Positions 1-7,026 of a stretch of DNA of 15,286 bases are shown one piece after another. Positions within the stretch are counted from its first letter, which is position 1; each line of letters opens with the position of its first letter. The position numbers were made by a program, and so were the translations under genes. A model generated the notes under the pieces. The model made no database searches and was not told where the DNA came from. It saw only the letters and a program-made list of their open reading frames with translations. Where the stretch lies: contig JAAYZQ010000437.1 of the NCBI GenBank assembly GCA_012514775.1, forward strand, positions 1 to 15,286, in the 5' to 3' direction. This DNA comes from Anaerolineaceae bacterium (GTDB lineage: Bacteria; Chloroflexota; Anaerolineae; JAAYZQ01).

Positions 1-64
1 CAACGGCGTGACCGAGACCTTTGCGCTGGCCATCGACAACGTCCCGGCCGAGCCCGCGCCGTAG
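1..64 (+). CDS. C-terminal tail of an upstream gene (partial)
   Basis: The second reading frame is open from the window edge to a TAG stop at 62-64 and encodes the 20 residues NGVTETFALAIDNVPAEPAP. The first codon of the gene lies outside the window. The piece is too short to assign a family. The Pro/Ala-rich end resembles the end of a secreted or surface domain, but that is only an impression. No intrinsic terminator is visible between it and the repeat at 84. Confidence 0.5.
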   Translation, partial: NGVTETFALAIDNVPAEPAP

Positions 65-83
65 CAGGGTGCCTGAGAGGGTT

Positions 84-131
84 CGTAGTAACGGCTTTAG
101 CCGTGCAAAAACGACTGAAGTCGTTACTACG
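84..131. repeat. Dispersed-type palindromic repeat (double hairpin)
   Basis: The arms at 84-104 and 111-131 are inverted copies matching at 18 of 21 positions. The three differences are transitions that leave G-U pairs in RNA. Each arm also contains its own small hairpin: ACGGC-TTTA-GCCGT on the left and ACGAC-TGAA-GTCGT on the right. The element can therefore fold as one long stem or as two short ones. This looks like a REP- or MITE-type dispersed palindrome. It carries no coding sequence, and it supplies the GTG at 103 that makes the downstream reading frame look longer than it probably is. Confidence 0.7.
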
Positions 132-186
132 AGCAAGAATCGCTCTCTTTTCCGGCAGGCTGGTGGAAAGCTTTCAGTGGAACGAG

Positions 187-1140
187 ATGGACGAGTTTGA
201 GCCGGGGTACGTGCACCTGGCGCGCAGCGGCGAGCTGGCACGGCGAGCGGCCGATGCGCGGGAGCTGCTGGCCCGCTGCGAGCTGTGCCCCCACCGCTGC
301 GGCGTGAATCGCCTGGCGGGCGAGCGGGGCGCCTGCCGCAGCGGCGACCAGCCCCGCGTCTCGAGCTGGAACCTCCACGCCTGGGAGGAGCCGCCCATCA
401 GCGGCAGCCGGGGCTCGGGCACGATCTTTTTTTCGGGCTGCACCGGCCGCTGCCTCTTCTGCCAGAACTATCCCATCAGCCAGATGGGCCACGGCCGGGA
501 CGTGAGCCCCGCCAGCCTGGCGGGCATGATGTTGGAGCTGCAGCGCAAGAGCGCGCACAACATCAACCTCGTAACGCCCACCCACTTCCTGCCGGCCATC
601 CTTGCGGCGCTGCCCCCCGCCGCGCGCGGCGGCCTGCGCCTGCCCCTGCTGTACAACACCAGCGGCTACGAGCGGCCCGAGATGCTGCGCCTGCTGGAGG
701 GCGTGGTCGACCTGTGGCTGCCCGACATGAAATACGCCGACGACGCCGTCGCCCGGCGGCTTTCCGGCTTCAAGGATTATGTAGAGCACAACCGGAGCGC
801 CCTGCTCGAGATCTACCGGCAGGTGGGCGACGAATTGGTCCTGGGCGACGACGGGCTGGCCCGCCGGGGCCTCATCGTGCGCCACATGGTGCTGCCCGGA
901 GGCCAGGCCGGCACCCGCGAGGTGCTGCGCTGGATCGCGGCCGAGCTGTCGCCCCGGGTGCACGTCAGCCTCATGGACCAGTACTTTCCCGCCCACCGCG
1001 CCCTGGACGACCCCCTGCTGAACCGCAAGGTGACCCCGGAGGAGTACGAAGAGGCCCTGGAGGCCCTGGACGCCGCCGGGCTGGAGAACGGCTGGTGCCA
1101 GGACACGGGCGAGGAGTGGTCAGCTCCCGGCGAGGCCTAG
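187..1140 (+). CDS. PflX-type radical SAM protein (pyruvate formate-lyase activating enzyme-like)
   Basis: This is a radical SAM protein of the PflX group (COG1313 type), about 317 aa from the ATG at 187. The 4Fe-4S/SAM motif CxxxCxxC lies within GCTGRCLFC at about residues 85-92, followed by QNYPIS. A second cysteine group near the N terminus (CELCPHRC and a later Cys, residues 31-50) is typical of this group and may bind metal. The family is related to glycyl-radical activating enzymes, but the substrate of PflX proteins is not established. No glycyl-radical enzyme partner is visible nearby. The frame is open from a GTG at 103, but that codon lies inside the palindromic repeat at 84-131. 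A GTG at 163 is also possible. I prefer the ATG at 187, although its ribosome site (GGAACGAG) is weak. The gene converges on the ATPase gene with only 28 bp between them and no terminator seen. Confidence 0.85.
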   Translation: MDEFEPGYVHLARSGELARRAADARELLARCELCPHRCGVNRLAGERGACRSGDQPRVSSWNLHAWEEPPISGSRGSGTIFFSGCTGRCLFCQNYPISQMGHGRDVSPASLAGMMLELQRKSAHNINLVTPTHFLPAILAALPPAARGGLRLPLLYNTSGYERPEMLRLLEGVVDLWLPDMKYADDAVARRLSGFKDYVEHNRSALLEIYRQVGDELVLGDDGLARRGLIVRHMVLPGGQAGTREVLRWIAAELSPRVHVSLMDQYFPAHRALDDPLLNRKVTPEEYEEALEALDAAGLENGWCQDTGEEWSAPGEA

Positions 1141-1168
1141 CGCAAGGTTGACCTGGCTCGCGGAAGGG

Positions 1169-3511
1169 TTACGGCCGCCAGGCCGGAACCTGGTCGTTGG
1201 TGTCCTCCCCGGTCAGCTTGACGACGCTCGAGCCATCGGCGGCCATGGCATAGATGTCCCACTCGCCGTCCATGTCCGAGTAGAAGGCGATGCGGCTGCC
1301 GTCGGGCGACCAGGTGGGGCCGTGCTCGCTGGAAAAGGGGGCGTTGCTGACGTTGACCGGCTCGCCGCCGGTCACGGACACGATCATGATCTCGGCATAG
1401 CCTTCTCGCAGGCTCTCGAAGGCGATGCGGCTGCCGTCGGGCGACCAGGCAGGGTTGGTATCGTCGGCGGGATGGTCGGTCAGGCGCAGCAGGTTCCCCC
1501 CGTCGCGATCCATGGTATAGATCTCCCAGTTTCCGTCGCGCTTGCTGGCAAAGGCGATGCGGCTGCCATCGGGCGACCACGAGGGCGACAGGTCTGAGGC
1601 GTCCTCCCACCAGGTGAGGCGCCGCACGTCGCTGCCATCGGCCCGCATCACGTACAGCTCCCAGTAGAGGGCGTCGCGCAGCGAGGCAAAGGCGATCCAC
1701 TGGCCGTCGGGCGACCAGGCAGGCGAGTGGTCCTTGGCCTCGTCCAGGGTCAGGTTGAAGGCGTTGCTCCCGTCCAGATCCACGAGCCACAGATCCGAGA
1801 AGCCGCTGCGATCGGAGACGAGGACGAGGCGGGAGCCGTCGGGAGACCAGGCGGGCGGCGCCAGGAAGCCCGACTGGCCGGACGTGACCACCGTCCGGTG
1901 TCCGCCGTCGCTGTCGACGACGACCAGCGACCAGGCGTTCTCGCCCTGGGCCCGTGACTGGTAGGCGATGGCGGGGATGGGGCGCGCCAGGACGACGGGC
2001 GGCGTGGGCGTGGGTGTGTTCGTGGGCCCGGGCACCGCGGTGGCCGAGGGCAGGGCTGCCGGGAGGGTGGTAGGCCCGCCGGTGGGCAGCGAGGGCGTGC
2101 CGGTGGTGATGGCTGCCATAGGCGTCCGGGCCGCGCCGGACGTGGGCGTCGCCGTGCCCCCCGGCTCTCCGCGGAACAGGCTGAATCCCAACAGGACCAC
2201 CAACACCAGGCCGCCCAGGGCAGCGGGAGCCATCCAGACCAGGTTCCGCCGGCGTGTCCGGACCGGCGCCGCCTCCGCCTTTTCCTCAGGTTCCTCCTCG
2301 CGGGCCGGGGCCGGGGACTGCCGCACGCCGCCGGGGGCCAGCCTGGACACCTGCCGGGAAGCGGCCGGCCGTTCTGGCACGACCTTCCAGCGCGTGCTGC
2401 GGGCCACCTGGCGCAGGTCGAGGCGCTCGGCCAGCCAGTCGCGAAGGAGGGCCACGCGAAAGCGATAGGTCAGGGCCCCCAATCGCTCCACGATGCCGCG
2501 CAGGGCCAGGTGATCCAGGGCGGCGGCCACCTGCCCCCGCTCCGGGCGCGCACCGGCCTTGATCAGGATGGTGCGCACCTCCTGGATGGTGGCCACCCCT
2601 CGGGCTCCCTTCAGGGAGGCCAGGGCGGCCAGGGCCGCCTGTTCGGCCGGCGTCGATTCGTCCCACACCTGGCGGAAATCCGCAATCTCGCGGCCCACGA
2701 GGTCGGCGACGACGAGGTCGATGTCGTGCAGGTTGACCCAGCCTGCCGGGGCGCACCGGTTATAGACCTCGAAGCAAACAAGGTGCAAATAGTAGGGCTG
2801 GCCGGACGCGATCTCGATGACCCGCCGCGGCACGCCGTAATCGTACGTCAGGACGCCATCCACGGGCCAGGTGATGAGGCGCGAGGCCTCCTCGCTGTTC
2901 AGGACGCCGAGGGTGTAGGTCACAGAGCCGGCCAGGAGATGCGGGTAGCTGCGCACCAGGTCTTCCTGGGCAGCCAGATCGCAGGTGAGGACAAACGAAA
3001 TGCGCTCGTCGCGGTCCCGCCAATCCGCCAGGATGGAGGTCAAGCCCTCGAGGGTGCCATCGGGCAGGTCGGCCAGGCAGTGCAAGTCGTCCAGGAGGAC
3101 GACCACGGACCGTTCGCCCAGCGCCTCCCGAAGGGCAGGCCAGAAGGCACCGACGAGCTGCCCGGTTCGCCCTTCGAAGGCCGGCCACTCGGGCGCCGGA
3201 AGCTCCCGGGCCAGGTGGCCGCCGAGCCCTGCCGACAGGGCGCCGGCCAGGCGCCACAGCAGCCAGTCGAGGGTGCGGGCATTCTCTTCCCGGAGGTCGA
3301 GGCGCACGGTCAGCAGCTCGGGGGGCAGGTGGTGGGGGAGCTGGCGCAACAGCGATGACTTGCCCATGCGCGGCGCCGACGCGACCAGCAGGACGCGCCG
3401 GCCCTTGACAAGGTGCTCGCCGATGGACACAAGAAGCTCGCGGCGCCCAAAGAACAGGTCAGAATTGTCTACCGGCTGGCCAGGTATGTATGGATTTGCG
3501 TTGTCTGGCAT
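1169..3511 (-). CDS. STAND-type AAA ATPase with transmembrane helix and PD40/TolB-like propeller
   Basis: The protein is 780 aa. Residues 1-22 carry NPYIPGQPV..FFGR, the usual entry to this STAND/Orc-like ATPase group. The P-loop is SAPRMGKSS at 45-53, keeping GKS but with Ser in place of the first Gly. Walker B is VVVLLDD at 136-142, and a sensor-like strand FVLTCDL follows at 173-179. A helical/winged-helix-like region runs from about 200 to 375. A charged linker leads to a single hydrophobic helix at about 424-446, then a Pro/Thr-rich spacer at 450-510. Residues 510-780 hold repeated WSPDG motifs at 555, 599, 645, 689 and 734, spaced 44-46 residues, and end at PAWRP; these are PD40/TolB-like propeller blades. 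The inferred topology is a cytoplasmic ATPase with an external propeller. Family members act as signalling or assembly NTPases; the partner here is unknown. The ATG at 3511 has a weak ribosome site but a good promoter upstream. Confidence 0.88.
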   Translation of the reverse strand: MPDNANPYIPGQPVDNSDLFFGRRELLVSIGEHLVKGRRVLLVASAPRMGKSSLLRQLPHHLPPELLTVRLDLREENARTLDWLLWRLAGALSAGLGGHLARELPAPEWPAFEGRTGQLVGAFWPALREALGERSVVVLLDDLHCLADLPDGTLEGLTSILADWRDRDERISFVLTCDLAAQEDLVRSYPHLLAGSVTYTLGVLNSEEASRLITWPVDGVLTYDYGVPRRVIEIASGQPYYLHLVCFEVYNRCAPAGWVNLHDIDLVVADLVGREIADFRQVWDESTPAEQAALAALASLKGARGVATIQEVRTILIKAGARPERGQVAAALDHLALRGIVERLGALTYRFRVALLRDWLAERLDLRQVARSTRWKVVPERPAASRQVSRLAPGGVRQSPAPAREEEPEEKAEAAPVRTRRRNLVWMAPAALGGLVLVVLLGFSLFRGEPGGTATPTSGAARTPMAAITTGTPSLPTGGPTTLPAALPSATAVPGPTNTPTPTPPVVLARPIPAIAYQSRAQGENAWSLVVVDSDGGHRTVVTSGQSGFLAPPAWSPDGSRLVLVSDRSGFSDLWLVDLDGSNAFNLTLDEAKDHSPAWSPDGQWIAFASLRDALYWELYVMRADGSDVRRLTWWEDASDLSPSWSPDGSRIAFASKRDGNWEIYTMDRDGGNLLRLTDHPADDTNPAWSPDGSRIAFESLREGYAEIMIVSVTGGEPVNVSNAPFSSEHGPTWSPDGSRIAFYSDMDGEWDIYAMAADGSSVVKLTGEDTNDQVPAWRP

Positions 3512-3565
3512 AGCTGCCTGCGTATAAGGAGTCTAGGGTCCCCAGCACAGAGTTGGACGACCTTG

Positions 3566-3595
3566 ATTATACCACTAATGGGCCGGAGCGCGCAA
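3566..3595 (-). promoter_or_regulatory. Promoter of the STAND ATPase/propeller gene
   Basis: On the minus strand a perfect TATAAT -10 box (3566-3571) lies 18 bp from a TTGCGC -35-like box (3590-3595). The predicted start, near 3559, gives a leader of about 48 nt to the ATG at 3511. It points away from the csp promoter at 3680, so this is a divergent promoter region. Confidence 0.65.
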
Positions 3596-3619
3596 GTTGC
3601 ATGCCCTGTGTTTCGGCAG

Positions 3620-3636
3620 TGCCCCCTCCAGGGGCA
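3620..3636. other. Small palindrome between the divergent promoters
   Basis: TGCCCC (3620-3625) and GGGGCA (3631-3636) form a 6-bp inverted repeat with a 5-nt centre. It lies between the ATPase promoter and the csp promoter. It could be a regulator binding site for either, but no T-run follows on either strand, so it is not a terminator. Its function is unknown. Confidence 0.35.
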
Positions 3637-3679
3637 TTGAACAGCAGTGATAACGGGCTGTAACCGCTGCTTCCCGAAT

Positions 3680-3708
3680 TTGACAGTTCTCGAGGAGCGG
3701 TGTATTAT
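3680..3708 (+). promoter_or_regulatory. Promoter of the csp-RRM operon
   Basis: A perfect TTGACA (3680-3685), a 17-bp spacer and TATTAT (3703-3708) form a near-consensus housekeeping promoter. The predicted start near 3715 leaves a leader of about 130 nt before the csp ATG. Long leaders are usual for cold-shock genes. Confidence 0.8.
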
Positions 3709-3754
3709 GTACCTTGTAGGATGGAGTAAGAATCTGGTTCGCAAACAGCATCAA

Positions 3755-3780
3755 GCGCCCAGGCTTACGAGTCTGGGCGC
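3755..3780 (+). promoter_or_regulatory. Structured 5' leader hairpin of csp
   Basis: The arms 3755-3765 (GCGCCCAGGCT) and 3770-3780 (AGTCTGGGCGC) pair over 11 bp with one G-U pair, closing on a UACG loop. No U-run follows, so it is not a terminator. A weaker 5-bp stem directly follows at 3781-3795. It sits in the middle of the long csp leader. By analogy with cold-shock mRNAs, it may control stability or translation with temperature; that role is inference. Confidence 0.6.
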
Positions 3781-3844
3781 GATTCGATCCGAGTCCGGCA
3801 GCCGTATCTTCCTCCTAACAACAAAATGTACGAAAGGTGCAAAA

Positions 3845-4060
3845 ATGTCTGAACGAGTCACCGGAACGGTCAAGTGGTTCAATGGAGCCAAGGGCTACGG
3901 GTTCATCGAGCAAGAGGGCGGCGGTGACGTATTTGTCCACTACTCTGCGATCCAGGGCCAGGGGTTCCGCAATCTCGAGGAGGGGCAAAGCGTAGAATTC
4001 AAAGTCGAAGAGGACCAGAAAGGACCGCGGGCAACAGACGTGGTGGTGCTGAGCCACTAA
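3845..4060 (+). CDS. Cold-shock domain protein (CspA family)
   Basis: This 71-aa protein is a full-length single cold-shock domain. RNP1 is KGYGFI at 16-21 and RNP2 is VFVHYSAI at 29-36; the N-terminal [15 protein letters not shown] is classic for the family. Csp proteins bind single-stranded RNA and DNA in the cytoplasm and act as RNA chaperones that melt structure and aid translation, especially after a temperature drop. The ATG at 3845 is chosen because it gives the canonical family start and has AAAGGTG about 6 nt upstream. A longer frame opening at 3647 would place translated sequence upstream of and through the promoter and leader, so it is rejected. The RRM gene starts 16 bp downstream, implying co-transcription. 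Confidence 0.96.
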   Translation: MSERVTGTVKWFNGAKGYGFIEQEGGGDVFVHYSAIQGQGFRNLEEGQSVEFKVEEDQKGPRATDVVVLSH

Positions 4061-4076
4061 AGGAGGAAGAAAGGAA

Positions 4077-4373
4077 ATGTCGAAAAAGCTGTACGTCGGC
4101 AATCTGAGCTACCGGACAACGGAGAACACTTTGCGAACCCTGTTTGCCGAGTTCGGCGAGGTGCAGTCGGTGAACGTCATCACCGACCGCGAGACCGGGC
4201 GGTCCAAAGGTTTTGCCTTTGTGGAGATGGACTCGGAGCAGACCGCGGCTGCTGCTACCTCTGCCCTCAACGGCAGGATGGTGGATGACCGCGAGATCCG
4301 GGTCGACAAGGCCAAGCCGCAGGCGGACCGCGGAGATCGGCGGCCTGGGGGCAGGCGCCCACAGCGCTGGTAA
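4077..4373 (+). CDS. RRM-domain RNA-binding protein
   Basis: This 98-aa protein holds one RNA recognition motif. RNP2 is LYVGNL at 5-10 and RNP1 is KGFAFVEM at 44-51, with the usual strand-helix-strand spacing to about residue 80. The tail of about 20 residues is rich in Arg, Gly and Asp (DRGDRRPGGRRPQRW). Small single-RRM proteins of this form are best known from cyanobacteria, where several respond to cold, and they also occur in other bacterial phyla. They bind RNA in the cytoplasm; the targets here are unknown. An excellent ribosome site, AGGAGGA (4061-4067), lies 9 nt before the ATG and immediately after the csp stop codon. Pairing with csp suggests a shared role in handling RNA structure under cold stress. 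Confidence 0.93.
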   Translation: MSKKLYVGNLSYRTTENTLRTLFAEFGEVQSVNVITDRETGRSKGFAFVEMDSEQTAAAATSALNGRMVDDREIRVDKAKPQADRGDRRPGGRRPQRW

Positions 4374-4377
4374 AGCC

Positions 4378-4427
4378 AAAAAAGGGCCGAGTCGACCGGC
4401 CCGGACATCAGCGCCGGTCGACTCGGC
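4378..4427 (-). terminator. Minus-strand terminator for pheST
   Basis: A perfect 14-bp inverted repeat (4386-4399 with 4414-4427, 14-nt loop) is followed on the minus strand by CC and six T (A-run 4378-4383 on the plus strand). On the plus strand it is followed by AACATG with no T-run. It therefore best fits termination of pheT transcripts, although it lies just past the RRM stop codon and beyond the plus-strand terminator. Confidence 0.65.
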
Positions 4428-4447
4428 AACATGCACGATGTGATACG

Positions 4448-4493
4448 AAAGGGGCAGGACCCGCCGCAAGGCAGGGCCGCGGCCCCTTTTTTT
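4448..4493 (+). terminator. Plus-strand terminator for the csp-RRM operon
   Basis: AAAGGGGC (4448-4455) pairs with GCCCCTTT (4482-4489). Inside is a second stem, CCCGCC/GGCaGGG, closed by a GCAA tetraloop (4466-4469). Seven T (4487-4493) follow. It ends 9 bp from the pheT stop. In the reverse direction only three T follow, so it is mainly a plus-strand terminator, perhaps weakly bidirectional. Confidence 0.75.
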
Positions 4494-4501
4494 GTGTCCT
4501 C

Positions 4502-7009
4502 TCAGGCCCTCATCTCGGCGCCCAGCTCCTGCTCCAGCCGGCGCACGATGCCTTTCACCTGGCGGGCCACGATCTCGTCGCGCAGCGTCTTGTCGGGCGC
4601 CTGGAAGGTGAGGGCGTAAGCCAGGCTCTTTTTGCCTGCCGGCACCGGCTCGCCGCGATAGACGTCAAAGAGCTGCACGTCGCGCAGCAAGAAGCCCCCT
4701 GCCTGGACGATGGTCGCCTGCACCGCGGCGGCGGGCACTTGCTCGTCCACCACCACGGCCAGGTCCTGGAGGACCGCCGGGTAGGGTGAGATGGGTTCCA
4801 CGAGCCACGTGTCGGTCATCCGCGCCAGCAGGGCGTCCAGGTCCAGCTCGGCTGCTGCCACGCGCATAGGCGGCAGGTCAAAGGCCTCGCGCACGGCGGG
4901 ATGGAGCTCGCCCAGGAAACCGAACTCGACCGCCTCGCCCCCGGCCGGATCCGCCAGCACCAGGCGAGCGGTGCGGCCCGGCTGGAAGGTCGGGTGCTCG
5001 GCAGGCTCGAAGGCAACGCCCGTGACGTGCAGCCGCTCCAGCAGCGCCTCGACGATGCCCTTCAGGTCGAAAAAGTCCAGCCCCTCCTCCTGGGCGGCCT
5101 CTCCGAGCAGCCAGTGGCGCTCGTGCCGCGTGCCGCCGAGCACCAGGCTCAGGCGCAGTGGCTCGTCGGGCAGTTCCTGGCCCGGACGCAGCCAGAACAC
5201 CTTGCCCACCTCGAACAGCTCGACCCGATCGCGAAAGCGCAGGTTCGCCGCCGCGGTCTCCAGGGCATTGGCCAGCAGCGTGTGGCGCATCACCGAGCGA
5301 TCCTGGCTGATGGGATTGGCCAGCGTGACATAGGTCTCGGCCGGCAGGTCTTCGACCCGCGTCCCCGGACGAAGGATCGCGTCCTGGCGCGGATGGACGA
5401 GGCCGTAGGTGACGATCTCTTGCAGGCCGCAGGCCACCAGGATGTCGCGCACCCTCTCTTCGCGCTCCAGGGCGGGATTGCTGCGCTGAGGCGGAAGGCG
5501 GTCGGCCAGGTCGGTCACCGGAATACGGTCGTAGCCGTACATCCGGGCCACCTCCTCTACCAGGTCGGCGGGCACCTCGCAATCCAGGCGATGCTCGGGC
5601 ACGACGACCCGCACGGTCTGGTCGTCCAACGGCTCGCAGACAAACTCCAGGCGCTCCAGGTAGGCCGTGATCTCTTCCAGGCCGAATTCGATGCCGAGCT
5701 GGCGCTTGACCTCGGCGGCCGTCAGGTCGATGACGACCGGCCGGGGCGGCAGCGGGTAGTTGTCCACCATGCCGCGGGCGATGGTGCCGCCGGAGTAAAG
5801 GCGCATCAGCTCGCTGGCGCGGCGCGCGGCGGGCTCGGCCAGGGCCGGGTGGATGCCACGGCCAAAGCGCTGGCTGGCCTCGCTCGGCAGCTTCATGGCC
5901 TGCATGGTCCGCCGGATGCTGAGGAAGTAGAAATTGGCCGCCTCCAGGAGCACGTTGCGCGTGTTTTCGTCCACCTCGGTGTCCAGGCCACCCATGACGC
6001 CGGCCACGGCGATGGGCCCGGCGGTGTCGGTGATGAGCAGCGTGTCCTCGTCAAAGACGCGATGCACCCCGTCGAGGGTCGTCATGGTCTCGCCCGGCCG
6101 GGCACGCCGCACAATGATCGTCGGCACGCCGCCGCCGGCGCGGGCCACGAGCTTGTCGTAGTCAAAGGCGTGGAGAGGCTGCCCCCACTCCAGCATCACA
6201 TAGTTGGTGATGTCCACGACGTTGCTGATGGGCCGCATCCCGGCCTTTTGCACGCGGCCCTGCATCCACTGCGGCGCGGGGCCGATCTCGACGTCGCGGA
6301 TGACGGTGGCGATGTAGCGGGCGCAGAGCTGCGGGTCCTCGATCTCCAGGCGGGCCAGATCGGCGGCGGGCGGGCCGCCGGCCTGCCACTCGGTGTCGGG
6401 GTAGCGCAGCGGAGCGCCGGTCAGGGCCGACACCTCCCGGGCCACGCCCACCATGTTGTAGCAGCGGGCCAGGTTGGGCGTTAGGTCCAGGTCGACGATC
6501 GAGTCCCCCAGGTAGTCGGCCAGGGGCGTCCCCACGGGCGCGTCGTCGGGCAGGATCATGATGCCCTCGTGCTCCTCCGAGATGCCCAGTTCCTTTTCGG
6601 AGCAGACCATGGCCCGGGACGGCACGCCGCGGATCTTGGTCCCCTTCAGGCGGGTCTTGACGAACCCTTCTTTGTGCCCGTCGTACAGCTCGGCGCCCTC
6701 CAGGGCAAAGGCCACCTTGAGGCTCACGGGGCCGGCGCCCTTGTAGGGGAACAGGTTGGGCGCGCCCGTGACGACCTGCTCGACCTCGGGGCCGCCGTAG
6801 GCCACGTCGGCCAGCACAAGCCGGTCGGCGTTGGGGTGCGACCGCACCTCCAGGACCTCGCCGACGACCAGCCGCTCGCGGTCCCACCAGTCGCCGACAC
6901 GCTCGACGGAGGCAACCTCCAGGCCGGCCAGGGTCATCCGCTCCAGGAGGTCCTCAAGAGAACCGCGCACATCCACATAGTCTTGCAACCAGCTCAATGG
7001 TACCTTCAT
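4502..7009 (-). CDS. pheT: Phenylalanyl-tRNA synthetase beta subunit
   Basis: This 835-aa protein is a full-length bacterial PheT, half of the alpha2-beta2 enzyme that charges tRNA-Phe in the cytoplasm. Domains in order: an N-terminal start MKVPLSWLQDYV; an OB-fold tRNA-binding domain at about 45-155 (ending near CSEKELGISEEHEGIMIL); the B3/B4 editing region at about 215-390 (ISNVVDITNYVMLEWGQPLHAFD); the B5 domain at about 420-495; a synthetase-like core to about 700; and the C-terminal ferredoxin-fold anticodon-binding domain at about 740-835 (SPYPAVLQDLAVVVDE). No break or missing part is seen. It starts 17 bp after the pheS stop, with ribosome site GGGGAGG (7018-7024) 8 nt before the ATG, so it is the second gene of the T-box-controlled pheST operon. 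Confidence 0.97.
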   Translation of the reverse strand: MKVPLSWLQDYVDVRGSLEDLLERMTLAGLEVASVERVGDWWDRERLVVGEVLEVRSHPNADRLVLADVAYGGPEVEQVVTGAPNLFPYKGAGPVSLKVAFALEGAELYDGHKEGFVKTRLKGTKIRGVPSRAMVCSEKELGISEEHEGIMILPDDAPVGTPLADYLGDSIVDLDLTPNLARCYNMVGVAREVSALTGAPLRYPDTEWQAGGPPAADLARLEIEDPQLCARYIATVIRDVEIGPAPQWMQGRVQKAGMRPISNVVDITNYVMLEWGQPLHAFDYDKLVARAGGGVPTIIVRRARPGETMTTLDGVHRVFDEDTLLITDTAGPIAVAGVMGGLDTEVDENTRNVLLEAANFYFLSIRRTMQAMKLPSEASQRFGRGIHPALAEPAARRASELMRLYSGGTIARGMVDNYPLPPRPVVIDLTAAEVKRQLGIEFGLEEITAYLERLEFVCEPLDDQTVRVVVPEHRLDCEVPADLVEEVARMYGYDRIPVTDLADRLPPQRSNPALEREERVRDILVACGLQEIVTYGLVHPRQDAILRPGTRVEDLPAETYVTLANPISQDRSVMRHTLLANALETAAANLRFRDRVELFEVGKVFWLRPGQELPDEPLRLSLVLGGTRHERHWLLGEAAQEEGLDFFDLKGIVEALLERLHVTGVAFEPAEHPTFQPGRTARLVLADPAGGEAVEFGFLGELHPAVREAFDLPPMRVAAAELDLDALLARMTDTWLVEPISPYPAVLQDLAVVVDEQVPAAAVQATIVQAGGFLLRDVQLFDVYRGEPVPAGKKSLAYALTFQAPDKTLRDEIVARQVKGIVRRLEQELGAEMRA

Positions 7010-7026
7010 CGTCTCAGCCTCCCCAC

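Noticed and set aside
3755..3780. Transcription terminator in the csp leader
   Set aside because: The hairpin is strong but is followed by GATTCG rather than a T-run, so intrinsic termination is unlikely.
3647..3844. A 66-residue N-terminal extension of the cold-shock protein
   Set aside because: It would translate sequence upstream of the transcript start and the leader hairpin. Family members start at the ATG at 3845.
4901..6484. A 527-aa plus-strand open frame inside pheT
   Set aside because: It lies wholly opposite a clearly real pheT, and its composition is typical of shadow frames.
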